From the NCBI GenBank assembly GCA_041398745.1, contig JAWKUB010000005.1, forward strand, positions 744,001 to 808,000: a stretch of 64,000 nt of DNA, written 5' to 3'. The DNA comes from JACKHO01 sp041398745 (GTDB taxonomy: Bacteria; Planctomycetota; Planctomycetia; Planctomycetales; Planctomycetaceae). The notes below the pieces were generated by a model. That model did no database searches. It had not been told where the DNA came from and saw only the letters and a list, made by a program, of their open reading frames with translations. Shown here piece after piece: positions 18,395-27,102 of the stretch. Numbering within the stretch: the first letter of the stretch is position 1; each line of letters starts with the position of its first letter. The translations under genes and the position numbers were made by a program.

Positions 18395-18652
18395 ATGAAA
18401 GAAGGCATCCACCCCGACTATCATCCCGTTGTCTTCCACGATGTGGGAGCCGATTACAAGTTTCTGACGAAGTCGACACTGACTTCGAAGGAAACCATCC
18501 AATGGGAAGATGGTGAGACGTATCCTCTGATCACCGTTGATATTAGTGCTGCTTCGCACCCGTTTTTCACGGGTAAGATGAAGTACGTCGACGCCGCTGG
18601 TCGCGTAGAGAAGTTCCAGAAGAAATACGGCTGGGGCAAGAAAGAAGAGTAG
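18395..18652 (+). CDS. rpmE2: 50S ribosomal protein L31 type B
   Basis: 85 residues. Matches type B L31: MKEGIHPDYHPVVFHD start, then FLTKSTLTSKETIQWEDG, ITVDISAASHPFFTGK and a basic C-terminus. It has no cysteines, so it is the zinc-free (C-minus) form. It binds the large ribosomal subunit. If the cell also carries the zinc-binding paralogue, zinc-dependent exchange would be expected, but no second L31 gene is in this window. Confidence 0.94.
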   Translation: MKEGIHPDYHPVVFHDVGADYKFLTKSTLTSKETIQWEDGETYPLITVDISAASHPFFTGKMKYVDAAGRVEKFQKKYGWGKKEE

Positions 18653-18653
18653 A

Positions 18654-18673
18654 GTGCGGGCCAGTCCCCGCAC
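18654..18673 (+). terminator. Hairpin after rpmE
   Basis: Seven-bp stem GTGCGGG (18654-18660) / CCCGCAC (18667-18673) directly after the stop codon. There is no T-run, so it may stabilise the 3' end rather than terminate. Confidence 0.4.
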
Positions 18674-18701
18674 CATGTTGGCGCTATTGCGTGAATTATC
18701 A

Positions 18702-18738
18702 AGGGGACGTTCCTCATTCGGGGAGCGCCCTCTTTTTT
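18702..18738 (+). terminator. Probable Rho-independent terminator
   Basis: Stem AGGG-(bulge GA)-CGTTCC (18702-18713) pairs with GGAGCGCCCT (18722-18731) with one G-U pair, followed by CTTTTTT. It lies 50 bases after rpmE and separates it from prfA. Confidence 0.6.
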
Positions 18739-18856
18739 CGTAACTGGAGTGTTCCGTGTTCTTTGCTGCTCTGCCGCTGCCATTTCATTAGCGCCTTTGC
18801 CGGTGCGACAATGGTTGAGGTACGCAGTTTTTCAAAGTCACGAATGGTGAATACTC

Positions 18857-19930
18857 ATGTTTCCAACATTGCAGGTAAAGCTCGATCGATTCGAGGAACT
18901 GGAGCAGTCGCTCCAAGATCCCGAGGTGCTGTCGAATTCGACGAAGCTCGTTGAAATTCAGCGCGAGTACGGTGGTCTGCGGAAGGTGGCGGAATCAATG
19001 CGCCACTTTCACGCATTACAGGATGATATTTCCGTCGCCGAGGAAATGCTCGAGTCGGAAACCGATCCTGCGGCTCGCGAGTACGCTCAGTCTGAACTCG
19101 ACGAACTGCAGAAGCAGTTCGACACGCTCTCCCAGGAGTTGGAAGACATTGTTATCTCGGGCGACTCGATTACCCGTGGTGGTCTCATTATGGAAATCCG
19201 GGCGGGCACCGGTGGAGACGAAGCCGCTCTGTTTGCGGGCGACCTGTACAATATGTACAGCCGGTTCGTTGAAGAACGCGGCTGGAAAATGGAAATCATG
19301 GAGTCGCACGCTGGGGAAATGGGCGGCTTCAAGGAAATCGTCTTTTCCGTCGCCGGAGAAGGCGCGTTTCACCAGCTCCAGTTTGAGAGCGGCGGTCACC
19401 GCGTCCAGCGTGTTCCGGAAACGGAAACCCAGGGCCGCATTCACACCAGTGCGGCCACCGTTGCTGTCCTTCCGGAAGCAACAGAGTTCGAACTCGAAAT
19501 TCGCGACGAGGATTTGAAAATCGACACCATGCGGGCCGGCGGTCCTGGTGGTCAGAAGGTGAACAAGACGGAAAGTGCTGTCCGCATTACTCACATTCCA
19601 ACTGGTATTGTTGTGAAGTGCCAGGACGAAAAGAGCCAGCACAAGAACCGGGCTAAGGCCATGCGCGTGTTGCGTGGACGTATTCTCGAAGCGGAACAGG
19701 CCCGCATTGCGGAAGAGAAAGCAGAACATCGTCGCACACTGGTGGGATCGGGTGATCGCAGCGATCGAATTCGCACGTACAATTTCCCGCAGGGCCGAGT
19801 GACAGACCATCGCATCGGCCTGACGCTCTACAAAATCGATCAAATCATGATGGGACAGCTCGACGAACTCATCGACGCGCTGTTGCAATTCGACCGCGAA
19901 GAAAAGCTCCGCGGTGGCAAAGCCGACTAA
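18857..19930 (+). CDS. prfA: Peptide chain release factor 1
   Basis: 357 residues, standard for RF1. The GGQ motif that enters the peptidyl-transferase centre is at residues 231-233 (MRAGGPGGQKVNKTESAVRI). The stop-codon recognition motif PxT appears as P187-E-T189 in RVPETETQGRIHTSAATVAV, so it reads UAA and UAG. The usual downstream partner prmC, which methylates the GGQ glutamine, does not follow; only 273 non-recognised bases separate prfA from the next gene. Confidence 0.97.
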   Translation: MFPTLQVKLDRFEELEQSLQDPEVLSNSTKLVEIQREYGGLRKVAESMRHFHALQDDISVAEEMLESETDPAAREYAQSELDELQKQFDTLSQELEDIVISGDSITRGGLIMEIRAGTGGDEAALFAGDLYNMYSRFVEERGWKMEIMESHAGEMGGFKEIVFSVAGEGAFHQLQFESGGHRVQRVPETETQGRIHTSAATVAVLPEATEFELEIRDEDLKIDTMRAGGPGGQKVNKTESAVRITHIPTGIVVKCQDEKSQHKNRAKAMRVLRGRILEAEQARIAEEKAEHRRTLVGSGDRSDRIRTYNFPQGRVTDHRIGLTLYKIDQIMMGQLDELIDALLQFDREEKLRGGKAD

Positions 19931-20203
19931 ACATCGAGGAGAGCCTTGCCGATGTGCGCGGACGTAGCGATTTGTGGAGCGGTTTCACGGGTCGCAGTGG
20001 TAGCGTGCATGATCCTGGGAGCTGTAACACGTTTTCTCTCAACGGATTGTGATGAAACTCAGCTTTGGCTAGAATAAATATCAACGCTCAAGCATCTAAC
20101 CTGCCAGTCCTCCCTCAAATTTCCCGCCCAGGCTTGCCAGTTCCAACCGCAAATCGGTGGATCATTCGGCTGCCGACCGTCCGAGTTATCGAGAGATTTC
20201 GTC

Positions 20204-21520
20204 ATGCTGAATCGCAGAAATTTGCTTCAGGGAATGGCCGCTGGTGCGGGTGCCGCATTTGGACTGTCACTTCTTCCGCAGCAACTGCTGGCCGCGAATG
20301 GAAGTTCGACTCCAAAACGCATCATTTTCTTCCTGCAGAACCAGGGATTTGATCCTGCGACCTGTATTCCGGAGGGAATGAAGCGGAGCGGTTCATTGGC
20401 AGGGGTGAAACTGCCTGAACCCATTAGTCCGCTGGAGCCGTACAAAGAACGGATGCACATCATCAATGGTTTGCACGGGATGCATACCAGCCCTTCACAC
20501 AGCGCGTTCTTCGGCGCGCTCGGCGGTTATCGCGGCGGTGACGGTGTTCCCCCCAGTGCAGCGACCATCGATTACGAACTCAGCAAGGTCCTGCCCGAAA
20601 CATTGCTGCCTCACTTGTGCATTGGGATGGACTCCATCGAGAACATGACAACAAAGCCGACGCTGGCGACGTTGTCGGCGACCGGCGCTGGCCAGCCCAT
20701 TTTCATGCACTCGAATCCGAACCACCTTTATCAAATGCTGTATGGCGGCATTTCGACCGGAGATATTCGGCGTCAGCACGAAGCCCGCTCCAATCTGCTG
20801 AATCAAATTGAGTCGATGGCCGCCTCGAAGGGAGAGTCACTCCCTTCTCAAGATCGCCAACGGTACGGCCAGTACGTACAGGGCTTCCGAGATGTGAATG
20901 GTTTGCGCGGCCGTCTGGAAACCGTGTCTGATCATTTACGGAAGTTCGCCCCTGAAGTTGACAGCCGCTACACCAAGCCGGAACACGAAACCGACTGGCA
21001 TGATGTCCTGCTCGATCTCGGCATTTCGTCGCTTACCTCTGGAATTACGAACACATTGACCATTGGCTCCGGACGTGGTGAAATCTTTGGTGCCTGGAAA
21101 GGTCTCGGCATCGATCAGCAGGGGCACAATCTTGGCCACATGGAGCAGCCCGGCAATCCCATTTGGATCAAAATCCGCCAGTACAACAGCCGCATGCTGG
21201 TTCGCATTATGGAAGAACTGGAGAGTGTGCCGGAAGGCAGTGGCACCATGATGGACAACACGCTTATCGTGTACACCAGCAACAACGCCGACAAGCAGCA
21301 TACCAGTGGGGCCAACTGGCCTGTCATGCTGCTGGGCAACTTTGACGGAGCCTTCAAGACCGGTTGCTTCACACAACTTGACGGCAAGCGGCCCATCAAC
21401 GCGTTGTATACGTCGCTCCTGCATGCGGCGGGCGCTCCTTGCGACCGCTTCAACATGACGGAGCAACTCGCCAAGAAATTCGATTCCGGCAACGGACCGC
21501 TGAAGGAAGTACTGACATGA
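20204..21520 (+). CDS. DUF1552 domain-containing secreted protein
   Basis: 438 residues. N-terminus LNRRNLLQGMAAGAGAAFGL is a Tat-like export signal, with tandem arginine and a hydrophobic stretch ending near residue 30. The mature protein begins KRIIFFLQNQGFDP and contains the GLHGMHTSPSHSAFFGALGG block characteristic of DUF1552, a family in the alkaline-phosphatase-like / DUF1501 neighbourhood. Its stop overlaps the start of the next gene by four bases. In planctomycetes DUF1552 genes regularly pair with DUF1587/1588/1592/1595 cytochrome-type genes, as here. Biochemical role unknown. Confidence 0.88.
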   Translation: MLNRRNLLQGMAAGAGAAFGLSLLPQQLLAANGSSTPKRIIFFLQNQGFDPATCIPEGMKRSGSLAGVKLPEPISPLEPYKERMHIINGLHGMHTSPSHSAFFGALGGYRGGDGVPPSAATIDYELSKVLPETLLPHLCIGMDSIENMTTKPTLATLSATGAGQPIFMHSNPNHLYQMLYGGISTGDIRRQHEARSNLLNQIESMAASKGESLPSQDRQRYGQYVQGFRDVNGLRGRLETVSDHLRKFAPEVDSRYTKPEHETDWHDVLLDLGISSLTSGITNTLTIGSGRGEIFGAWKGLGIDQQGHNLGHMEQPGNPIWIKIRQYNSRMLVRIMEELESVPEGSGTMMDNTLIVYTSNNADKQHTSGANWPVMLLGNFDGAFKTGCFTQLDGKRPINALYTSLLHAAGAPCDRFNMTEQLAKKFDSGNGPLKEVLT

Positions 21521-24132
21521 GCAAAGCCGCGCTGACCGGGTCCCTGTTCCTCGTCATCGGCCTGTTTGCTCCCGCTTGGTCATCCAGTGCGCGTGGTGAA
21601 TCGTACACGCCGGGGCAAGGCGTCGAGGGTGACTATGCAAGTTATGCCCGAGGCTTTCTGGAAGCTCATTGCGTCGATTGTCACGGCGAGACCGAGCCGG
21701 AAGGTGGTGTGTCGCTCGTCGACCTCGGCCCTGTTGATGAAATCAACTCAGGCACGTGGCGCAGCATTTGGTCGCAAGTGACGCTCAAAGAAATGCCGCC
21801 GCGTGAGGCCGATCAACCTAAAGTGATCGAGCGACTCAAATTCTCCGAATGGATTGTGGGCGAAATGTCACGCGTCATGCGCGACAAAGGCGGCTTTCAC
21901 GATCACCTCGATCCCAGCAAGGGCAACTTTGTTGATCACGACTTGCTGTTCGGCCCGCTTCCTGAAGGCATTACGCTGGTTCCCACATCAACGCCCGCGC
22001 GCCTCTGGCGGGTAACGCGTGAAGAACACATTACGCGGCTCAACGAACTCATCAACACCGAGCCCGCGTTTGATCCTGCCAAGCCTGGCTTACGCACCCA
22101 CGGTGATGCTGTTCCCACAAATCATGGTGGAGAACTCAAGCTCTACTTTGGTGTCGACCGCATCATTCAGTGGCAGGGAGGCACCGTGGCGTATGCGACG
22201 GCGGTCAAGAGTACTCCGGCCGTCCTCTCGTCGGCCCGGGCACATGGTCTGGAAAACTATCCCGACTTCTATACGGTCAACAGTGCCGAAGCGACTCAAA
22301 TTATGGACGTCGCCGATGATGTCATTCGGTACATGGCCTACGGCCCGCTGAGCATTGCGGAGCCGTGGCAAATTACCGACGACCCGAAGTCCAAGGCGGT
22401 TACCGACAATATGAAAGGGGACATCCGCGGACTCCCTACGAGCATTGTCTACAGCACGAAAGTCGTGCGTCCAATGACACCCGTTTACGACCTAATGAAT
22501 GAAGAGGGCGTTTCTGAAGAACGTCTGCGTGCGGCTGTCGACTACCTGTTCGAGTCAGTCACCTTCCGTCCGCCAACGCAGGCAGAATCGGAGCGATATC
22601 TACTGATTACCCAGCAGTCCATTGAGAAGCTCGGTAAGGAAGACGGAGCGGTGCTTGGGTTGTCTTCCATCTTTCTGGACCGCGACGCGCTCTTCCGTCC
22701 GGAACTGGTAGAGCAGGGGGAATCCGACCAGTACGGCCGCGTCATGCTGCAGGATTGGGAACTCGGCCTGGCAGTGAACCACGCACTCTCGTACATCAAA
22801 CCCGATGACGAATTGCGGTCGGCCATCATGGAAGGCCGCATGCGGACACGGGAAGACGTGAAACGTGAAGTTCAGCGAATGCTGGCCGATGAGAGCATTC
22901 GAAAACCACGAGTTCTACAGTTCTTCCGCGACTACTTTGACTACGACCTTGGCGGGTACATTTGCAAAGACAATCGGGCCCTGGCGGATACCGGAGCCAG
23001 TACGCGCGGCACATCGCATTACAGCGCGATGTTCGATGCAACGGCCAGCACCGACCGACTCATTGAACTCATCCTGCAGGAAGACAAAGACGTTTTTCGA
23101 AAACTGCTGACGACGAATCAGGTTGTGGCAACTCGGAATGACAATGTCTACTTCGGGAGAAGGCGGTCCGAGGAAGAACGACGTGCATCGGTCGCCGCGG
23201 CGAAGGTTGCAGAAGCCGAAGCGACGAGAATTGAGACAGCCGCACTTGAAGCGGCTCAGCAGGAATTGGCGGAACTGGAGGCGTTACTTGCGGCAAACCC
23301 CGATGAAAGCCGTGCTCAGCAGAAGGAGCTTGCCGAGAAGAAACGCGCCGTAACAGCGGCGCAGAAGAAACTGGATGCAGCGAAGAAGCAGGCAGCCAGC
23401 GTCAACCATAACGTCGCCGAGGCAGACCTGACCGGCCCAAAGATCTTCGCCCGGGTGAGTCAGCGAAGTTTTGGCTCCGGTTCAATGAAGCCAGACCGAA
23501 TTCTTGCTACCGCGCCGGAAGGTGAGCGACTGGGAATTCTGACGCATCCCAGTTGGCTCGTCTCTCATTCTGATGCCATGGACAACCACGCCATTCGGCG
23601 CGGTCGGTGGATTCGCGAACGACTGCTGGGCGGCGGCATTCCAGATGTTCCCATTACTGTCGATGCTCAACTGCCCGACGAACCCACGCATACCCTGCGC
23701 GAACGGATGGTCGTTACGCAGCAGGAATACTGCTGGACCTGCCACCGGAAAATGGATCCGCTCGGATTGCCGTTCGAAATGTACAACCACGCCGGGTTAT
23801 TCCGAACGACTGAACTGAACCAGCCGGTCAACACGTCGGGTGAAATCATCGACTCGGGCGATCCGGCTCTCGACGGCAAAGTGGATAATGCCCTTGAGCT
23901 TATTGAGAGGCTTGCCAATTCGGAACGTGCCGAGCAGGTTTTCGTGCGTCATGCCTTCCGGTTCTGGATGGGCCGTAACGAAACGCTGAACGACGCTCCG
24001 GTCCTGCAGGACGCTCACCGTGCATACAAAGAAAGTGGTGGCAGCATGAATGCTCTGCTCACGTCGCTTCTCACGTCCGACGCATTTCTTTACCGTAAAC
24101 GTGCCGAGCCGGAATCTGGCGGCGGGGAATAG
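21517..24132 (+). CDS. Planctomycete cytochrome c-type protein (DUF1592/DUF1588/DUF1585)
   Basis: 871 residues from the ATG at 21517, which overlaps the upstream stop (ATGA) and gives a signal peptide; the longer frame has none. A haem-binding CxxCH is at residues 52-56 (CVDCH) and a second at about 739-743 (CWTCHRKMDPLG). The middle matches the DUF1592/DUF1588 blocks (LGLSSIFLDRDALFRPEL; RKPRVLQFFRDYFDYDLGGY), and the end matches DUF1585 (FRFWMGRNETLNDAPVLQDA). Between these is an Ala/Glu-rich coiled coil at about residues 545-630. It is exported and probably a multihaem redox protein or scaffold; function unproven. Confidence 0.9.
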   Translation: MSKAALTGSLFLVIGLFAPAWSSSARGESYTPGQGVEGDYASYARGFLEAHCVDCHGETEPEGGVSLVDLGPVDEINSGTWRSIWSQVTLKEMPPREADQPKVIERLKFSEWIVGEMSRVMRDKGGFHDHLDPSKGNFVDHDLLFGPLPEGITLVPTSTPARLWRVTREEHITRLNELINTEPAFDPAKPGLRTHGDAVPTNHGGELKLYFGVDRIIQWQGGTVAYATAVKSTPAVLSSARAHGLENYPDFYTVNSAEATQIMDVADDVIRYMAYGPLSIAEPWQITDDPKSKAVTDNMKGDIRGLPTSIVYSTKVVRPMTPVYDLMNEEGVSEERLRAAVDYLFESVTFRPPTQAESERYLLITQQSIEKLGKEDGAVLGLSSIFLDRDALFRPELVEQGESDQYGRVMLQDWELGLAVNHALSYIKPDDELRSAIMEGRMRTREDVKREVQRMLADESIRKPRVLQFFRDYFDYDLGGYICKDNRALADTGASTRGTSHYSAMFDATASTDRLIELILQEDKDVFRKLLTTNQVVATRNDNVYFGRRRSEEERRASVAAAKVAEAEATRIETAALEAAQQELAELEALLAANPDESRAQQKELAEKKRAVTAAQKKLDAAKKQAASVNHNVAEADLTGPKIFARVSQRSFGSGSMKPDRILATAPEGERLGILTHPSWLVSHSDAMDNHAIRRGRWIRERLLGGGIPDVPITVDAQLPDEPTHTLRERMVVTQQEYCWTCHRKMDPLGLPFEMYNHAGLFRTTELNQPVNTSGEIIDSGDPALDGKVDNALELIERLANSERAEQVFVRHAFRFWMGRNETLNDAPVLQDAHRAYKESGGSMNALLTSLLTSDAFLYRKRAEPESGGGE

Positions 24133-24172
24133 CGTTTACGAAAGCAAGTTTCGGACTTGTTTGTAGTCGAGT

Positions 24173-24237
24173 CGTGAGCCGAAGGCCGTGAGGCCTCGGG
24201 CTTTTGACTTGCCCGGCCGCTTACGCGTCGCGGCTCA
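24173..24237. repeat. Three-armed palindromic element
   Basis: Outer arms GTGAGCCG (24173-24180) and CGGCTCAC (24230-24237) are exact inverse complements. Inside are two further hairpins: GCCGAAGGCC/GGCCTCGGGC around a GTGA loop with two mismatches, and GCCGC/GCGGC around a 9-base loop. The layout resembles a REP-like or cloverleaf intergenic element. It lies 40 bases after the cytochrome-type gene. There is no clear T-run, so it is not a standard terminator. Confidence 0.55.
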
Positions 24238-24342
24238 CATGGGAACTCAACATCGAGCATTGGTTCAACGCGAAACCTCGGCTGGAAGTTCCGTGTGGTT
24301 GATGTCGATAGCTATTACAACGTTTTACCTCCGAGCCTGTTC

Positions 24343-25689
24343 ATGTCACGACAACATTTGTTAGCACTCTGCGCCGTCTTGTGTTTCACATCACTCACGC
24401 GGGCAGCGGATCGGCCGAACGTTTTGTTCATCCTCGCCGATGACGTGGGGCAGGAAGTGCTGGGATGCTACGGCGGTCAGTCGTACGAAACACCGCACCT
24501 CGATGAACTCGCTCGAACCGGTATGCAGTTCCGCAATGGGTTCAGCATGCCGGTGTGCCATCCCACGCGGCTCACGCTCATGACGGGCAAGTACCCCTTC
24601 CGGCACGGGCAGGTGACCTGGGGCGACTTTCCCAAAGCCGAAGAGCCTTTCACGTGGCCGAACCTCGTGGCTGAGTCAGGTTACTCGACGTATATCGCGG
24701 GGAAGTGGCAACTCTGTCTGCTGGGAGATGATCCTCGTCATCCTCACCGGCTTGGCTTCGAGCACTTCGATTTATTCGGCTGGCACGAAGGACCTCGTTA
24801 CTACGAACCGATGATTTACCGTGACGGTACCGTGCGCGACGACACCCTCGGACATTACGGTCCCGACCTGTACGTGCGGAGCCTCATTGAATTCATGAAG
24901 GCGAGTCGAGAAAGGCCATTCTTTGCCTTTTACTCGATGGCGGTCTGCCACGAAGTCACGGACGACCTGGATCCTCCCGTTCCGCATGGCCCGTTCGGAC
25001 GTTACGACAGCTACCCCGAAATGGTGTCGGAAATGGATCGAAACGTCGGACGACTCGTCGCCGCGCTCGAAGCGCTCGGCCTGCGTGACAACACGCTCAT
25101 CATCTTTACCGCCGACAACGGCACGCCGCCCGAAATCATTATTCGGGCAGACGGCAGCGACCTCATCCGTGAAGATGTTGTCTCCCGCCAGAATGGGCTG
25201 CTCATTCCGGGTGGCAAGAAGAAACTCATTAACGACGGCACCAACGTGCCCCTCATCGCGAACTGGCCCGGGAGAATTCGCGAGGGACAAGTCGTTGATG
25301 ATTTGGTCGACATGAGCGACTACCTCCCCACGTTCGTCGAACTCACGGGTGGAAAACTTCCTGCGGGACGCAAGCTCGATGGAGTCAGCTTCGCTTCCCG
25401 TTTACTCGGCACCGGCAAGTCGAGCCGTGAATTCGCCTATGCAGAAGAAGCTGTGTTACCAAAGCCCGGCGGCGTAGAACCTGACGGCAAAAGCAGCGGC
25501 CTGCGCTGGGTGCGGACCGCCGACTGGAAACTCTACAACGACGGCCGCCTGTTCCACATGCTGGAAGACGACCGAGAACAAAACGCCCTGTATCCCAGTG
25601 ATGATGACTCGGCCAAGAAAGAAATGCGCCAACAGCTTTTGAGAGCGTTTGAAAAACTGGACGTTGGATCGGTAGCTGAATCAAATTAG
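24343..25689 (+). CDS. Secreted sulfatase
   Basis: 448 residues from the ATG at 24343, which gives a signal peptide cleaving near Ala21-Ala22; the frame upstream (to 24295) lacks one. Metal ligands lie in VLFILADDVG. The active-site motif is CHPTR at residues 72-76, a valid C-x-P-x-R, so Cys72 should be converted to formylglycine; TLMTGKYPFRHG follows. A later ADNGT stretch supplies more metal ligands. It hydrolyses sulfate esters outside the cytoplasm. It is only about 30% similar by eye to the sulfatase at 5050-6480 and belongs to a different subfamily. Confidence 0.92.
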   Translation: MSRQHLLALCAVLCFTSLTRAADRPNVLFILADDVGQEVLGCYGGQSYETPHLDELARTGMQFRNGFSMPVCHPTRLTLMTGKYPFRHGQVTWGDFPKAEEPFTWPNLVAESGYSTYIAGKWQLCLLGDDPRHPHRLGFEHFDLFGWHEGPRYYEPMIYRDGTVRDDTLGHYGPDLYVRSLIEFMKASRERPFFAFYSMAVCHEVTDDLDPPVPHGPFGRYDSYPEMVSEMDRNVGRLVAALEALGLRDNTLIIFTADNGTPPEIIIRADGSDLIREDVVSRQNGLLIPGGKKKLINDGTNVPLIANWPGRIREGQVVDDLVDMSDYLPTFVELTGGKLPAGRKLDGVSFASRLLGTGKSSREFAYAEEAVLPKPGGVEPDGKSSGLRWVRTADWKLYNDGRLFHMLEDDREQNALYPSDDDSAKKEMRQQLLRAFEKLDVGSVAESN

Positions 25690-25860
25690 GCTGCCACATT
25701 CGTCGGAATCGATCATGGCTGTTTTATCAATTCTCCCCAATCCAGTCGACGATTTCTTGCCGGGACGATATTCTCCAACGGTTGCCGTGTCTTCTTGCGT
25801 AATCAATCTGTTCGCAGTGCACGGGATGGTTATTCGATTCAAATCATCAGGAGTTTTCCC

Positions 25861-26070
25861 GTGGCCGACCCTTCATCCACCGCGAATGATCAACAGCGTC
25901 GTTATCGAGAGTTTCTGGATTTGCTGCCGTTGACCCTGTCGTTGGCTGGCTTACCCGCCAGCGAACATGGTCGCTACTACAACGAAGAACAAATTGAAAC
26001 CCGCGTCTTCGCCGTGCGACATGCCTACAAGGCCGCACGTCAGCTGGCACGAGAACTCATCAGCAAGTAA
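25861..26070 (+). CDS. Small conserved planctomycete protein
   Basis: 69 residues from the GTG at 25861, fixed by an AGGAG box at 25848-25852, eight bases upstream. The sequence RYREFLDLLPLTLSLAGLPA then SEHGRYYNEEQIE and a basic helical end (AYKAARQLARELISK) is one I associate with short uncharacterised proteins found across planctomycetes. No signal peptide or transmembrane helix; likely cytosolic and helical. Function unknown. Confidence 0.7.
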   Translation: MADPSSTANDQQRRYREFLDLLPLTLSLAGLPASEHGRYYNEEQIETRVFAVRHAYKAARQLARELISK

Positions 26071-26123
26071 CACCGCCTCGACTCAGTCATCCTGGGCATG
26101 CGGAGCGGCAGGGAGAGAGTCCA

Positions 26124-26684
26124 ATGTGGTTTGCAGAATCGGCGTGGCCCACGCTCATTGTCCTGGCAACCGTGGCCGCGGTTTTCGTGTCGCGTTGGAT
26201 GGTGAATCGACGTGCCGTCTGGTTGGGGGCCGCGGTCTTTTTCGTCGCGCTCATGCCGCTCGTCTGGTGGCTGGAAATTCAAATCGTCACGCCACGAGAG
26301 CAAGTCGAACAAAGCATTCTGGATATCACGTCCGCCTTTCAACAGAACGACTCTGAGGGAACCCTCAAACACATTTCACCAGGGGCACCGCACATCAAAC
26401 TGCTCGCGACCGGAGCCATGAAGCTTGTCGATGTCGACGACGACATGCGTGTTTCGGACATTCAAATCGAACTGACGAATGAGAATTCCATCGCGAAGGC
26501 TAAGTTTCGAGTGAACGCGAAAGTCGGATTACTGGGCCAGAGCGAAAAACAGCATCAGCCCACCCGCTGGGATGCAACCTGGCGTAAGGAGGGGGAAGAG
26601 TGGCTGTTGTTCAAAATCACAGAGCTCGATCCTATCACCGGCGAACCGCTCGATCGCTTTGCTCAACTTCGCGGAATGTTCTGA
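26124..26684 (+). CDS. Membrane protein with extracytoplasmic NTF2-like domain
   Basis: 186 residues, 53 bases after the previous gene and with an AGGGAGAG box in front of the start. Two transmembrane helices (about residues 6-24 and 28-49) are followed by a ~130-residue alpha/beta domain that resembles the NTF2/SnoaL-like cone fold (VEQSILDITSAFQQNDSEGT, ending in EWLLFKITELDPITG). The pattern is of a membrane-anchored binding domain. No active site is obvious. Likely the second gene of a small operon. Confidence 0.7.
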   Translation: MWFAESAWPTLIVLATVAAVFVSRWMVNRRAVWLGAAVFFVALMPLVWWLEIQIVTPREQVEQSILDITSAFQQNDSEGTLKHISPGAPHIKLLATGAMKLVDVDDDMRVSDIQIELTNENSIAKAKFRVNAKVGLLGQSEKQHQPTRWDATWRKEGEEWLLFKITELDPITGEPLDRFAQLRGMF

Positions 26685-26823
26685 CAACCGAAACGTGTTT
26701 CCGTACTGTGCATGGGAAACGGATGTGAATTTGGGACCTTTTTTCGAAGAAAAGTGACTTCCCAAGCGAGCCACGGACGATAAGATACCCCACGCATGAG
26801 CGAGGAATGGCTCATTTTCATAG

Positions 26824-26897
<74 letters not shown>

Positions 26898-26900
26898 CTT

Positions 26901-26935
26901 AAAAAGCCGAAGTCCCTTTAGGACTTCGGCTTTTT
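26901..26935 (+). terminator. Rho-independent terminator of tRNA-fMet
   Basis: Perfect 15-bp inverted repeat AAAAAGCCGAAGTCC (26901-26915) / GGACTTCGGCTTTTT (26921-26935) with a five-base loop and T-run, starting three bases after the tRNA. Because both arms end in A/T runs it can act in both directions. Confidence 0.95.
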
Positions 26936-27102
26936 GCATTCTTTCCCATCGCGACACGCCGCCTCGTGGCTACCGTATGCCGCCCTGCTCCAGTTTCGGG
27001 GGCGGTGTGCCTTTCTTGAGCGCGGAAGAGGGGAATGCGTTTCTCCTTTAGCTGCATTTCGCTCAGTCGCTGTCCTTTGCCGATCTGGCTACACTGGACC
27101 GC

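Noticed and set aside
19016..19888. 290-residue frame antisense to prfA
   Set aside because: Shadow of a highly conserved gene; composition is typical of reverse-strand frames.
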